Assembly (NCBI GenBank): GCA_030435675.1
Contig: JAUCMV010000013.1
Coordinates: 1-64,000 of the forward strand
Source of the DNA: Steinernema hermaphroditum
Lineage: Eukaryota; Nematoda; Chromadorea; Rhabditida; Steinernematidae
Length of the DNA: 64,000 nucleotides
Direction: 5' to 3'
Shown: positions 25,585 to 37,930 of the stretch, in pieces
How positions within the stretch are numbered: the stretch's first letter is position 1
How the letters are laid out: each line of letters opens with the position of its first letter
Notes under the pieces: model-generated
What the model was told of the DNA's origin: nothing
Database searches by the model: none
The model's input: only the letters and a program-made list of their open reading frames with translations
Program-made: the position numbers and the translations under genes

Positions 25585-27486
25585 TTGGAGCAGGAGGGTC
25601 AGATGCAGAGCTCTTGGTATGAGCAAGGGCCCTGCTGTCTCGAATTGAAAGTTTTGCAGGAAACTAAGATAGTCCACAGTAATCCCAACGGGAATAGGCG
25701 CGTTCGATCAGGCTCGTGCAGTTCTACAAGATCCAATCATAAAAATGCTATGGTACTTTGGAGCAGGAGGGTCAGATGCAGAGCTTTTGGTATGAGCAAG
25801 GGCCCTGCTGTCTCGAATTGAAAGTTTTGCAGGAAACTAAGATAGTCCACAGTAATCCCAACGGGAATAGGCGCGTTCGATCAGGCTCGTGCAGTTCTAC
25901 AAGATCCAATCATAAAAATGCTATGGTACTTTGGAGCAGGAGGGTCAGATGCAGAGCTTTTGGTATGAACAAGGGCCCTGCTGTCTCGAATTGAAAGTTT
26001 TGCAGGAAACTAAGATAGTCCACAGTAAATCCAGCGGGAGTAGGCGCGTTCGATCAGGCTCGTGCAGTTCTACAAGATCCAATCATAAAAATGCTATGGT
26101 ACTTTGGAGCAGGAGGGTCAGATGCAGAGCTCTTGGTATGAGCAAGGGCCCTGCTGTCTCGAATTGAAAGTTTTGCAGGAAACTAAGATAGTCCACAGTA
26201 AATCCAACGGGAGTAGGCGCGTTCGATCAGGCTCGTGCAGTTCTACAAGATCCAATCATAAAAATGCTATGGTACTTTGGAGCAGGAGGGTCAGATGCAG
26301 AGCTCTTGGTATGAGCAAGGGCCCTGCTGTCTCGAATTGAAAGTTTTGCAGGAAACTAAGATAGTCCACAGTAATCCCAACGGGAGTAGGCGCGTTCGAT
26401 CAGGCTCGTGCAGTTCTACAAGATCCAATCATAAAAATGCTATGGTACTTTGGAGCAGGAGGGTCAGATGCAGAGCTTTTGGTATGAACAAGGCCCTGCT
26501 GTCTCGAATTGAAAGTTTTGCAGGAAACTAAGATAGTCCACAGTAAATCCAACGGGAGTAGGCGCGTTCGATCAGGCTCGTGCAGTTCTACAAGATCCAA
26601 TCATAAAAATGCTATGGTACTTTGGAGCAGGAGGGTCAGATGCAGAGCTCTTGGTATGAGCAAGGGCCCTGCTGTCTCGAATTGAAAGTTTTGCAGGAAA
26701 CTAAGATAGTCCACAGTAGTTCCAACGGGAGTAGGCGCGTTCGATCAGGCTCGTGCAGTTCTACAAGATCCAATCATAAAAATGCTATGGTACTTTGGAG
26801 CAGGAGGGTCAGATGCAGAGCTTTTGGTATGAGCAAGGGCCCTGCTGTCTCGAATTGAAAGTTTTGCAGGAAACTAAGATAGTCCACAGTAATCCCAACG
26901 GGAATAGGCGCGTTCGATCAGGCTCGTGCAGTTCTACAAGATCCAATCATAAAAATGCTATGGTACTTTGGAGCAGGAGGGTCAGATGCAGAGCTTTTGG
27001 TATGAGCAAGGGCCCTGCTGTCTCGAATTGAAAGTTTTGCAGGAAACTAAGATAGTCCACAGTAATCCCAACGGGAGTAGGCGCGTTCGATCAGGCTCGT
27101 GCAGTTCTACAAGATCCAATCATAAAAATGCTATGGTACTTTGGAGCAGGAGGGTCAGATGCAGAGCTTTTGGTATGAACAAGGGCCCTGCTGTCTCGAA
27201 TTGAAAGTTTTGCAGGAAACTAAGATAGTCCACAGTAAATCCAGCGGGAGTAGGCGCGTTCGATCAGGCTCGTGCAGTTCTACAAGATCCAATCATAAAA
27301 ATGCTATGGTACTTTGGAGCAGGAGGGTCAGATGCAGAGCTCTTGGTATGAGCAAGGGGCCCTGCTGTCTCGAATTGAAAGTTTTGCAGGAAACTAAGAT
27401 AGTCCACAGTAAATCCAACGGGAGTAGGCGCGTTCGATCAGGCTCGTGCAGTTCTACAAGATCCAATCATAAAAATGCTATGGTAC
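25585..27486 (+). repeat. Imperfect 7-monomer higher-order repeat (1,210 bp)
   Basis: Four consecutive copies at 25,585-26,276 have the same order of variants as the four at 26,795-27,486: GGTATGAGC with AATCCCAACGGG, then GGTATGAAC, then a copy with the rare CCAGCGGGAG in window II, then one with AAATCCAACGGGAG. The rare CCAGCGGGAG lies at 26,031 and 27,241, exactly 1,210 bp apart (7 monomers, one carrying a 1-bp deletion). The copies on the left flank (25,412 and 26,622) also resemble each other, with AATTCCAACGGG and AGTTCCAACGGG. Agreement is partial, so this is a decayed or embryonic higher-order repeat. Confidence 0.65.
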
Positions 27487-28177
27487 TTTGGAGCAGGAGG
27501 GTCAGATGCAGAGCTCTTGGTATGAACAAGGGCCCTGCTGTCTCGAATTGAAAGTTTTGCAGGAAACTAAGATAGTCCACAGAAATCCAACGGGAGTAGG
27601 CGCGTTCGATCAGGCTCGTGCAGTTCTACAAGATCCAATCATAAAAATGCTATGGTACTTTGGAGCAGGAGGGTCAGATGCAGAGCTCTTGGTATGAGCA
27701 AGGGCCCTGCTGTCTCGAATTGAAAGTTTTGCAGGAAACTAAGATAGTCCACAGTAAATCCAACGGGAGTAGGCGCGTTCGATCAGGCTCGTGCAGTTCT
27801 ACAAGATCCAATCATAAAAATGCTATGGTACTTTGGAGCAGGAGGGTCAGATGCAGAGCTTTTGGTATGAGCAAGGGCCCTGCTGTCTCGAATTGAAAGT
27901 TTTGCAGGAAACTAAGATAGTCCACAGTAAATCCAACGGGAATAGGCGCGTTCGATCAGGCTCGTGCAGTTCTACAAGATCCAATCATAAAAATGCTATG
28001 GTACTTTGGAGCAGGAGGGTCAGATGCAGAGCTTTTGGTATGAGCGGGGCCCTGCTGTCTCGAATTGAAAGTTTTGCAGGAAACTAAGATAGTCCACAGT
28101 AAATCCAACGGGAGTAGGCGCGTTCGATCAGGCTCGTGCAGTTCTACAAGATCCAATCATAAAAATGCTATGGTACT

Positions 28178-31100
28178 TTGGAGCAGGAGGGTCAGATGCA
28201 GAGCTTTTGGTATGAGCAAGGGCCCTGCTGTCTCGAATTGAAAGTTTTGCAGGAAACTAAGATAGTCCACAGTAATCCCAACGGGAGTAGGCGCGTTCGA
28301 TCAGGCTCGTGCAGTTCTACAAGATCCAATCATAAAAATGCTATGGTACTTTGGAGCAGGAGGGTCAGATGCAGAGCTTTTGGTATGAGCAAGGGCCCTA
28401 CTGTCTCGAATTGAAAGTTTTGCAGGAAACTAAGATAGTCCACAGTAATCCCAACGGGAGTAGGCGCGTTCGATCAGGCTCGTGCAGTTCTACAAGATCC
28501 AATCATAAAAATGCTATGGTACTTTGGAGCAGGAGGGTCAGATGCAGAGCTTTTGGTATGAGCAAGGGCCCTGCTGTCTCGAATTGAAAGTTTTGCAGGA
28601 AACTAAGATAGTCCACAGTAATCCCAACGGGAGTAGGCGCGTTCGATCAGGCTCGTGCAGTTCTACAAGATCCAATCATAAAAATGCTATGGTACTTTGG
28701 AGCAGGAGGGTCAGATGCAGAGCTTTTGGTATGAGCGGGGGCCCTGCTGTCTCGAATTGAAAGTTTTGCAGGAAACTAAGATAGTCCACAGTAATCCCAA
28801 CGGGAGTAGGCGCGTTTGATCAGGCTCGTGCAGTTCTACAAGATCCAATCATAAAAATGCTATGGTACTTTGGAGCAGGAGGGTCAGATGCAGAGCTTTT
28901 GGTATGAGCAAGGGCCCTGCTGTCTCGAATTGAAAGTTTTGCAGGAAACTAAGATAGTCCACAGTAATCCCAACGGGAGTAGGCGCGTTTGATCAGGCTC
29001 GTGCAGTTCTACAAGATCCAATCATAAAAATGCTATGGTACTTTGGAGCAGGAGGGTCAGATGCAGAGCTTTTGGCATGAGCAAGGGCCCTGCTGTCTCG
29101 AATTGAAAGTTTTGCAGGAAACTAAGATAGTCCACAGTAAATCCAACGGGAGTAGGCGCGTTCGATCAGGCTCGTGCAGTTCTACAAGATCCAATCATAA
29201 AAATGCTATGGTACTTTGGAGCAGGAGGGTCAGATGCAGAGCTTTTGGTATGAGCAGGGGCCCTGCTGTCTCGAATTGAAAGTTTTGCAGGAAACTAAGA
29301 TAGTCCACAGTAAATCCAACGGGAGTAGGCGCGTTCGATCAGGCTCGTGCAGTTCTACAAGATCCAATCATAAAAATGCTATGGTACTTTGGAGCAGGAG
29401 GGTCAGATGCAGAGCTTTTGGTATGAGCAGGGGCCCTGCTGTCTCGAATTGAAAGTTTTGCAGGAAACTAAGATAGTCCACAGTAAATCCAACGGGAGTA
29501 GGCGCGTTTGATCAGGCTCGTGCAGTTCTACAAGATCCAATCATAAAAATGCTATGGTACTTTGGAGCAGGAGGGTCAGATGCAGAGCTTTTGGTATGAA
29601 CAAGGGCTCAACTGTCTCGAATTGAAAGTTTTGCAGGAAACTAAGATAGTCCACAGTAATCCAACGGGAGTAGGCGCGTTCGATCAGGCTCGTGCAGTTC
29701 TACAAGATCCAATCATAAAAATGCTATGGTACTTTGGAGCAGGAGGGTCAGATGCAGAGCTTTTGGTATGAGCAAGGGCCCTGCTGTCTCGAATTGAAAG
29801 TTTTGCAGGAAACTAAGATAGTCCACAGTAAATCCTAACGGGAGTAGGCGCGTTCGATCAGGCTCGTGCAGTTCTACAAGATCCAATCATAAAAATGCTA
29901 TGGTACTTTGGAGCAGGAGGGTCAGATGCAGAGCTTTTGGTATGAGCAAGGGCCCTGCTGTCTCGAATTGAAAGTTTTGCAGGAAACTAAGATAGTCCAC
30001 AGTAATCCCAACGGGAGTAGGCGCGTTTGATCAGGCTCGTGCAGTTCTACAAGATCCAATCATAAAAATGCTATGGTACTTTGGAGCAGGAGGGTCTGAT
30101 GCAGAGCTTTTGGTATGAGCAAGGGCCCTGCTGTCTCGAATTGAAAGTTTTGCAGGAAACTAAGATAGTCCACAGTAAATCCAGCGGGAGTAGGCGCGTT
30201 TGATCAGGCTCGTGCAGTTCTACAAGATCCAATCATAAAAATGCTATGGTACTTTGGAGCAGGAGGGTCAGATGCAGAGCTTTTGGTATGAGCAAGGGCC
30301 CTGCTGTCTCGAATTGAAAGTTTTGCAGGAAACTAAGATAGTCCACAGTAATCCCAACGGGAGTAGGCGCGTTCGATCAGGCTCGTGCAGTTCTACAAGA
30401 TCCAATCATAAAAATGCTATGGTACTTTGGAGCAGGAGGGTCAGATGCAGAGCTTTTGGTATGAGCAAGGGCCCTGCTGTCTCGAATTGAAAGTTTTGCA
30501 GGAAACTAAGATAGTCCACAGTAAATCCAACGGGAGTAGGCGCGTTCGATCAGGCTCGTGCAGTTCTACAAGATCCAATCATAAAAATGCTATGGTACTT
30601 TGGAGCAGGAGGGTCAGATGCAGAGCTTTTGGTATGAGCAAGGGCCCTGCTGTCTCGAATTGAAAGTTTTGCAGGAAACTAAGATAGTCCACAGTAAATC
30701 CAACGGGAGTAGGCGCGTTCGATCAGGCTCGTGCAGTTGAACAAGATTCAATCATAAAAATGCTATGGTACTTTGGAGCAGGAGGGTCAGATGCAGAGCT
30801 TTTGGTATGAGCAAGGGCCCTGCTGTCTCGAATTGAAAGTTTTGCAGGAAACTAAGATAGTCCACAGTAATCCCAACGGGAGTAGGCGCGTTCGATCAGG
30901 CTCGTGCAGTTCTACAAGATCCAATCATAAAAATGCTATGGTACTTTGGAGCAGGAGGGTCAGATGCAGAGCTTTTGGTATGAGCAAGGGCCCTGCTGTC
31001 TCGAATTGAAAGTTTTGCAGGAAACTAAGATAGTCCACAGTAAATCCAACAGGAATAGGCGCGTTCGATCAGGCTCGTGCAGTTGTACAAGATTCAATCA

Positions 31101-31931
31101 TAAAAATGCTATGGTACTTTGGAGCAGGAGGGTCAGATGCAGAGCTTTTGGTATGAGCAAGGGCCCTGCTGTCTCGAATTGAAAGTTTTGCAGGAAACTA
31201 AGATAGTCCACAGTAATCCCAACGGGAGTAGGCGCGTTCGATCAGGCTCGTGCAGTTCTACAAGATCCAATCATAAAAATGCTATGGTACTTTGGAGCAG
31301 GAGGGTCAGATGCAGAGCTTTTGGTATGAGCAAGGGCCCTACTGTCTCGAATTGAAAGTTTTGCAGGAAACTAAGATAGTCCACAGTAAACTCAACGGGA
31401 GTAGGCGCGTTCGATCAGGCTCGTGCAGTTCTACAAGATCCAATCATAAAAATGCTATGGTACTTTGGAGCAGGAGGGTCAGATGCAGAGCTTTTGGTAT
31501 GAGCAAGGGCCCTGCTGTCTCGAATTGAAAGTTTTGCAGGAAACTAAGATAGTCCACAGTAAATCCAGCGGGAGTAGGCGCGTTCGATCAGGCTCGTGCA
31601 GTTCTACAAGATCCAATCATAAAAATGATATGGTACTTTGGAGCAGGAGGGTCAGATGCAGAGCTTTTGGTATGAGCGGGGGCCCTGCTGTCTCGAATTG
31701 AAAGTTTTGCAGGAAACTAAGATAGTCCACAGTAAATCCAACGGGAGTAGGCGCGTTCGATCAGGCTCGTGCAGTTCTACAAGATCCAATCATAAAAATG
31801 CTATGGTACTTTGGAGCAGGAGGGTCAGATGCAGAGCTTTTGGTATGAGCAAGGGCCCTGCTGTCTCGAATTGAAAGTTTTGCAGGAAACTAAGATAGTC
31901 CACAGTAATCCCAACGGGAATAGGCGCGTTT
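28178..31931 (+). repeat. 17-monomer spaced segmental similarity (2,941 bp)
   Basis: A run of about five copies at 28,178-28,990 matches 31,119-31,931 in rare window I and CpG markers at a constant offset of 2,941 bp, which is exactly 17 x 173. AAGGGCCCTA before CTGTC stands at 28,391 and 31,332; ATGAGCGGGGGCC at 28,731 and 31,672; GCGCGTTTGATC at 28,983 and 31,924. Window II does not match as well (AATCCCAACGGG against AAACTCAACGGG or AAATCCAGCGGG). Duplication followed by short gene-conversion tracts would explain this. Confidence 0.65.
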
Positions 31932-31935
31932 GATC
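28811..31935 (+). repeat. Cluster of copies with TTCGATC changed to TTTGATC
   Basis: Six copies read GCGCGTTTGATCAGG instead of GCGCGTTCGATCAGG, at about 28,811, 28,983, 29,503, 30,021, 30,194 and 31,924. The change is C to T at a CpG, the usual product of 5-methylcytosine deamination, and it creates a BclI site TGATCA. Outside this 3-kb stretch I noticed only a different change at 7,131 (GCGTCTGATC). Restriction to one neighbourhood indicates local spreading of a single mutation. Confidence 0.75.
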
Positions 31936-32310
31936 AGGCTCGTGCAGTTCTACAAGATCCAATCATAAAAATGATATGGTACTTTGGAGCAGGAGGGTCA
32001 GATGCAGAGCTTTTGGTATGAGCAAGGGCCCTGCTGTCTCGAATTGAAAGTTTTGCAGGAAACTAAGATAGTCCACAGTAAATCCAACGGGAGTAGGCGC
32101 GTTCGATCAGGCTCGTGCAGTTCTACAAGATCCAATCATAAAAATGCTATGGTACTTTGAGCAGGAGGGTCAGATGCAGAGCTTTTGGCATGAGCAAGGG
32201 CCCCTGCTGTCTCGAATTGAAAGTTTTGCAGGAAACTAAGATAGTCCACAGTAAACCCAACGGGAGTAGGCGCGTTCGATCAGGCTCGTGCAGTTGTACA
32301 AGATTCAATC
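31081..32310 (+). repeat. Pair of GTTGTACAAGATTCAATC monomers, 1,211 bp apart
   Basis: The normally invariant GTTCTACAAGATCCAATC segment carries two shared substitutions, giving GTTGTACAAGATTCAATC, at 31,083 and 32,294. The offset is 1,211 bp, exactly seven monomers. A related form, GTTGAACAAGATTCAATC, occurs two monomers before the first, near 30,737. These are among the few substitutions in the conserved part of the monomer that are shared by more than one copy, which favours duplication over independent mutation. Confidence 0.7.
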
Positions 32311-35300
32311 ATAAAAATGCTATGGTACTTTGGAGCAGGAGGGTCAGATGCAGAGCTTTTGGTATGAACAAGGGCCCTGCTGTCTCGAATTGAAAGTTTT
32401 GCAGGAAACTAAGATAGTCCACAGTAATCCCAACGGGAATAGGCGCGTTCGATCAGGCTCGTGCAGTTCTACAAGATCCAATCATAAAAATGCTATGGTA
32501 CTTTGGAGCAGGAGGGTCAGATGCAGAGCTTTTGGTATGAGCAAGGGCCCTGCTGTCTCGAATTGAAAGTTTTGCAGGAAACTAAGATAGTCCACAGTAA
32601 ATCCAGCGGGAGTAGGCGCGTTCGATCAGGCTCGTGCAGTTCTACAAGATCCAATCATAAAAATGCTATGGTACTTTGGAGCAGGAGGGTCAGATGCAGA
32701 GCTTTGGTATGAGCAAGGGCCCTGCTGTCTCGAATTGAAAGTTTTGCAGGAAACTAAGATAGTCCACAGTAAATCCAACGGGAGTAGGCGCGTTCGATCA
32801 GGCTCGTGCAGTTCTACAAGATCCAATCATAAAAATGCTATGGTACTTTGGAGCAGGAGGGTCAGATGCAGAGCTTTTGGTATGAGCAAGGGCCCTGCTG
32901 TCTCGAATTGAAAGTTTTGCAGGAAACTAAGATAGTCCACAGTAATCCCAACGGGAATAGGCGCGTTCGATCAGGCTCGTGCAGTTCTACAAGATCCAAT
33001 CATAAAAATGCTATGGTACTTTGGAGCAGGAGGGTCAGATGCAGAGCTTTTGGTATGAACAAGGGCCCATCTGTCTCGAATTGAAAGTTTTGCAGGAAAC
33101 TAAGATAGTCCACAGTAATCCCAACGGGAGTAGGCGCGTTCGATCAGGCTCGTGCAGTTCTACAAGATCCAATCATAAAAATGCTATGGTACTTTGGAGC
33201 AGGAGGGTCAGATGCAGAGCTTTTGGTATGAGCAAGGGCCCTGCTGTCTCGAATTGAAAGTTTTGCAGGAAACTAAGATAGTCCACAGTAAATCCAACGG
33301 GAGTAGGCGCGTTCGATCAGGCTCGTGCAGTTCTACAAGATCCAATCATAAAAATGCTATGGTACTTTGGAGCAGGAGGGTCAGATGCAGAGCTTTTGGT
33401 ATGAACAAGGGCCCTGCTGTCTCGAATTGAAAGTTTTGCAGGAAACTAAGATAGTCCACAGTAATCCCAACGGGAGTAGGCGCGTTCGATCAGGCTCGTG
33501 CAGTTCTACAAGATCCAATCATAAAAATGATATGGTACTTTGGAGCAGGAGGGTCAGATGCAGAGCTTTTGGTATGAACAAGGGCCCTACTGTCTCGAAT
33601 TGAAAGTTTTGCAGGAAACTAAGATAGTCCACAGTAAATCCAACGGGAATAGGCGCGTTCGATCAGGCTCGTGCAGTTCTACAAGATCCAATCATAAAAA
33701 TGCTATGGTACTTTGGAGCAGGAGGGTCAGATGCAGAGCTTTTGGTATGAACAAGGGCCTCTGCTGTCTCGAATTGAAAGTTTTGCAGGAAACTAAGATA
33801 GTCCACAGTAAATCCCAACGGGAGTAGGCGCGTTCGATCAGGCTCGTGCAGTTCTACAAGATCCAATCATAAAAATGCTATGGTACTTTGGAGCAGGAGG
33901 GTCAGATGCAGAGCTCTTGGTATGAGCAAGGGCCCTGCTGTCTCGAATTGAAAGTTTTGCAGGAAACTAAGATAGTCCACAGTAAATCCAACGGGAGTAG
34001 GCGCGTTCGATCAGGCTCGTGCAGTTCTACAAGATCCAATCATAAAAATGCTATGGTACTTTGGAGCAGGAGGGTCAGATGCAGAGCTCTTGGTATGAGC
34101 AAGGGCCCTGCTGTCTCGAATTGAAAGTTTTGCAGGAAACTAAGATAGTCCACAGTAATCCCAACGGGAATAGGCGCGTTCGATCAGGCTCGTGCAGTTC
34201 TACAAGATCCAATCATAAAAATGCTATGGTACTTTGGAGCAGGAGGGTCAGATGCAGAGCTCTTGGTATGAGCAAGGGCCCTGCTGTCTCGAATTGAAAG
34301 TTTTGCAGGAAACTAAGATAGTCCGCAGTAGTTCCAACGGGAGTAGGCGCGTTCGATCAGGCTCGTGCAGTTCTACAAGATCCAATCATAAAAATGCTAT
34401 GGTACTTTGGAGCAGGAGGGTCAGATGCAGAGCTCTTGGTATGAGCAAGGGCCCTGCTGTCTCGAATTGAAAGTTTTGCAGGAAACTAAGATAGTCCGCA
34501 GTAGTTCCAACGGGAGTAGGCGCGTTCGATCAGGCTCGTGCAGTTCTACAAGATCCAATCATAAAAATGCTATGGTACTTTGGAGCAGGAGGGTCAGATG
34601 CAGAGCTCTTGGTATGAGCAAGGGCCCTGCTGTCTCGAATTGAAAGTTTTGCAGGAAACTAAGATAGTCCACAGTAATCCCAACGGGAATAGGCGCGTTC
34701 GATCAGGCTCGTGCAGTTCTACAAGATCCAATCATAAAAATGCTATGGTACTTTGGAGCAGGAGGGTCAGATGCAGAGCTCTTGGTATGAGCAAGGGCCC
34801 TGCTGTCTCGAATTGAAAGTTTTGCAGGAAACTAAGATAGTCCACAGGAAATCCAACGGGAGTAGGCGCGTTCGATCAGGCTCGTGCAGTTCTACAAGAT
34901 CCAATCATAAAAATGCTATGGTACTTTGGAGCAGGAGGGTCAGATGCAGAGCTTTTGGCATGAACAAGGGCCCTAGCTGTCTCGAATTGAAAGTTTTGCA
35001 GGAAACTAAGATAGTCCACAGTAATCCCAACGGGAGTAGGCGCGTTCGATCAGGCTCGTGCAGTTCTACAAGATCCAATCATAAAAATGCTATGGTACTT
35101 TGGAGCAGGAGGGTCAGATGCAGAGCTCTTGGTGTGAGCAAGGGCCCTGCTGTCTCGAATTGAAAGTTTTGCAGGAAACTAAGATAGTCCACAGTAAATC
35201 CAACGGGAATAGGCGCGTTCGATCAGGCTCGTGCAGTTCTACAAGATCCAATCATAAAAATGCTATGGTACTTTGGAGCAGGAGGGTCAGATGCAGAGCT

Positions 35301-36658
35301 CTTGGTGTGAGCAAGGGCCCTGCTGTCTCGAATTGAAAGTTTTGCAGGAAACTAAGATAGTCCACAGTAAATCCAACGGGAATAGGCGCGTTCGATCAGG
35401 CTCGTGCAGTTCTACAAGATCCAATCATAAAAATGCTATGGTACTTTGGAGCAGGAGGGTCAGATGCAGAGCTCTTGGTGTGAGCAAGGGCCCTGCTGTC
35501 TCGAATTGAAAGTTTTGCAGGAAACTAAGATAGTCCACAGTAATTCCAACGGGAATAGGCGCGTTCGATCAGGCTCGTGCAGTTCTACAAGATCCAATCA
35601 TAAAAATGCTATGGTACTTTGGAGCAGGAGGGTCAGATGCAGAGCTCTTGGTGTGAGCAAGGGCCCTGCTGTCTCGAATTGAAAGTTTTGCAGGAAACTA
35701 AGATAGTCCACAGTAATCCCAACGGGAATAGGCGCGTTCGATCAGGCTCGTGCAGTTCTACAAGATCCAATCATAAAAATGCTATGGTACTTTGGAGCAG
35801 GAGGGTCAGATGCAGAGCTCTTGGTGTGAAAAAAGGCCCCTGCTGTCTCGAATTGAAAGTTTTGCAGGAAACTAAGATAGTCCACAGTAATCCCAACGGG
35901 AATAGGCGCGTTCGATCAGGCTCGTGCAGTTCTACAAGATCCAATCATAAAAATGCTATGGTACTTTGGAGCAGGAGGGTCAGATGCAGAGCTCTTGGTG
36001 TGAGCAAGGGCCCTGCTGTCTCGAATTGAAAGTTTTGCAGGAAACTAAGATAGTCCACAGTAAATCCAACGGGAATAGGCGCGTTCGATCAGGCTCGTGC
36101 AGTTCTACAAGATCCAATCATAAAAATGCTATGGTACTTTGGAGCAGGAGGGTCAGATGCAGAGCTCTTTGTATGAACAAGGGCCCTAGCTGTCTCGAAT
36201 TGAAAGTTTTGCAGGAAACTAAGATAGTCCACAGGAAATCCAACGGGAATAGGCGCGTTCGATCAGGCTCGTGCAGTTCTACAAGATCCAATCATAAAAA
36301 TGCTATGGTACTTTGGAGCAGGAGGGTCAGATGCAGAGCTCTTGGTGTGAGCAAGGGCCCTGCTGTCTCGAATTGAAAGTTTTGCAGGAAACTAAGATAG
36401 TCCACAGTAAATCCAACGGGAATAGGCGCGTTCGATCAGGCTCGTGCAGTTCTACAAGATCCAATCATAAAAATGCTATGGTACTTTGGAGCAGGAGGGT
36501 CAGATGCAGAGCTCTTGGTGTGAGCAAGGGCCCTGCTGTCTCGAATTGAAAGTTTTGCAGGAAACTAAGATAGTCCACAGTAATCCCAACGGGAATAGGC
36601 GCGTTCGATCAGGCTCGTGCAGTTCTACAAGATCCAATCATAAAAATGCTATGGTACT

Positions 36659-37930
36659 TTGGAGCAGGAGGGTCAGATGCAGAGCTCTTGGTGTGAGCAA
36701 GGGCCCTGCTGTCTCGAATTGAAAGTTTTGCAGGAAACTAAGATAGTCCACAGTAATCCCAACGGGAATAGGCGCGTTCGATCAGGCTCGTGCAGTTCTA
36801 CAAGATCCAATCATAAAAATGCTATGGTACTTTGGAGCAGGAGGGTCAGATGCAGAGCTCTTTGTATGAACAAGGGCCCTAGCTGTCTCGAATTGAAAGT
36901 TTTGCAGGAAACTAAGATAGTCCACAGTAATCCCGAACGGGAATAGGCGCGTTCGATCAGGCTCGTGCAGTTCTACAAGATCCAATCATAAAAATGCTAT
37001 GGTACTTTGGAGCAGGAGGGTCAGATGCAGAGCTCTTGGTGTGAGCAAGGGCCCTGCTGTCTCGAATTGAAAGTTTTGCAGGAAACTAAGATAGTCCACA
37101 GTAATCCCAACGGGAATAGGCGCGTTCGATCAGGCTCGTGCAGTTCTACAAGATCCAATCATAAAAATGCTATGGTACTTTGGAGCAGGAGGGTCAGATG
37201 CAGAGCTCTTGGTGATGAGCAAGGGCCCTAGCTGTCTCGAATTGAAAGTTTTGCAGGAAACTAAGATAGTCCACAGTAATCCCAACGGGAATAGGCGCGT
37301 TCGATCAGGCTCGTGCAGTTCTACAAGATCCAATCATAAAAATGCTATGGTACTTTGGAGCAGGAGGGTCAGATGCAGAGCTCTTGGTGTGAGCAAGGGC
37401 CCTGCTGTCTCGAATTGAAAGTTTTGCAGGAAACTAAGATAGTCCACAGTAATCCCAACGGGAATAGGCGCGTTCGATCAGGCTCGTGCAGTTCTACAAG
37501 ATCCAATCATAAAAATGCTATGGTACTTTGGAGCAGGAGGGTCAGATGCAGAGCTCTTTGTATGAACAAGGGCCCTAGCTGTCTCGAATTGAAAGTTTTG
37601 CAGGAAACTAAGATAGTCCACAGTAATCCCGAACGGGAATAGGCGCGTTCGATCAGGCTCGTGCAGTTCTACAAGATCCAATCATAAAAATGCTATGGTA
37701 CTTTGGAGCAGGAGGGTCAGATGCAGAGCTCTTGGTGTGAGCAAGGGCCCTGCTGTCTCGAATTGAAAGTTTTGCAGGAAACTAAGATAGTCCACAGTAA
37801 TCCCAACGGGAATAGGCGCGTTCGATCAGGCTCGTGCAGTTCTACAAGATCCAATCATAAAAATGCTATGGTACTTTGGAGCAGGAGGGTCAGATGCAGA
37901 GCTCTTGGTGTGAGCAAGGGCCCTGCTGTC
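36659..37930 (+). repeat. 4-monomer local duplication (696 bp)
   Basis: A monomer with the rare combination TTTGTATGAAC, CCCTAGCTG and an inserted G in ATCCCGAACGGG occurs at 36,832-37,006 and again at 37,528-37,702. The inserted G lies at 36,935 and 37,631, exactly 696 bp apart (four copies of 173-175 bp). The copies on both sides of each are type A. The fourth copy differs: GGTGATGAGC at 37,211 against GGTGTGAGC in the second block. This looks like a recent tandem duplication of three or four monomers. Confidence 0.75.
37211..37232 (+). repeat. Marker monomer GGTGATGAGC, copy 1
   Basis: Window I carries GGTGATGAGC, with an inserted A relative to GGTGTGAGC, together with CCCTAGCTG. The identical combination recurs at 39,469 and 46,761 and nowhere else that I found. 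Three identical rare copies imply descent from one event and spread by duplication or conversion. Confidence 0.75.

Larger units (their letters stand above)
24540..35090 (+). repeat. Array domain 4: type A' and A'' monomers
   Basis: About 61 copies with GGTATGAGC or GGTATGAAC followed by AAGGGCCCTGCTG. Between about 25,430 and 33,880 most copies read GAGCTTTTGGTATG, a C-to-T change that destroys the SacI site; the outer parts of the domain retain GAGCTCTTGG. Window II is mostly AACGGGAGTAGG. Rare shared markers reveal internal higher-order spacing of 7 monomers (1,210-1,211 bp) and 17 monomers (2,941 bp). A C-to-T change at the first TTCGATC CpG is confined to this domain. Confidence 0.85.
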
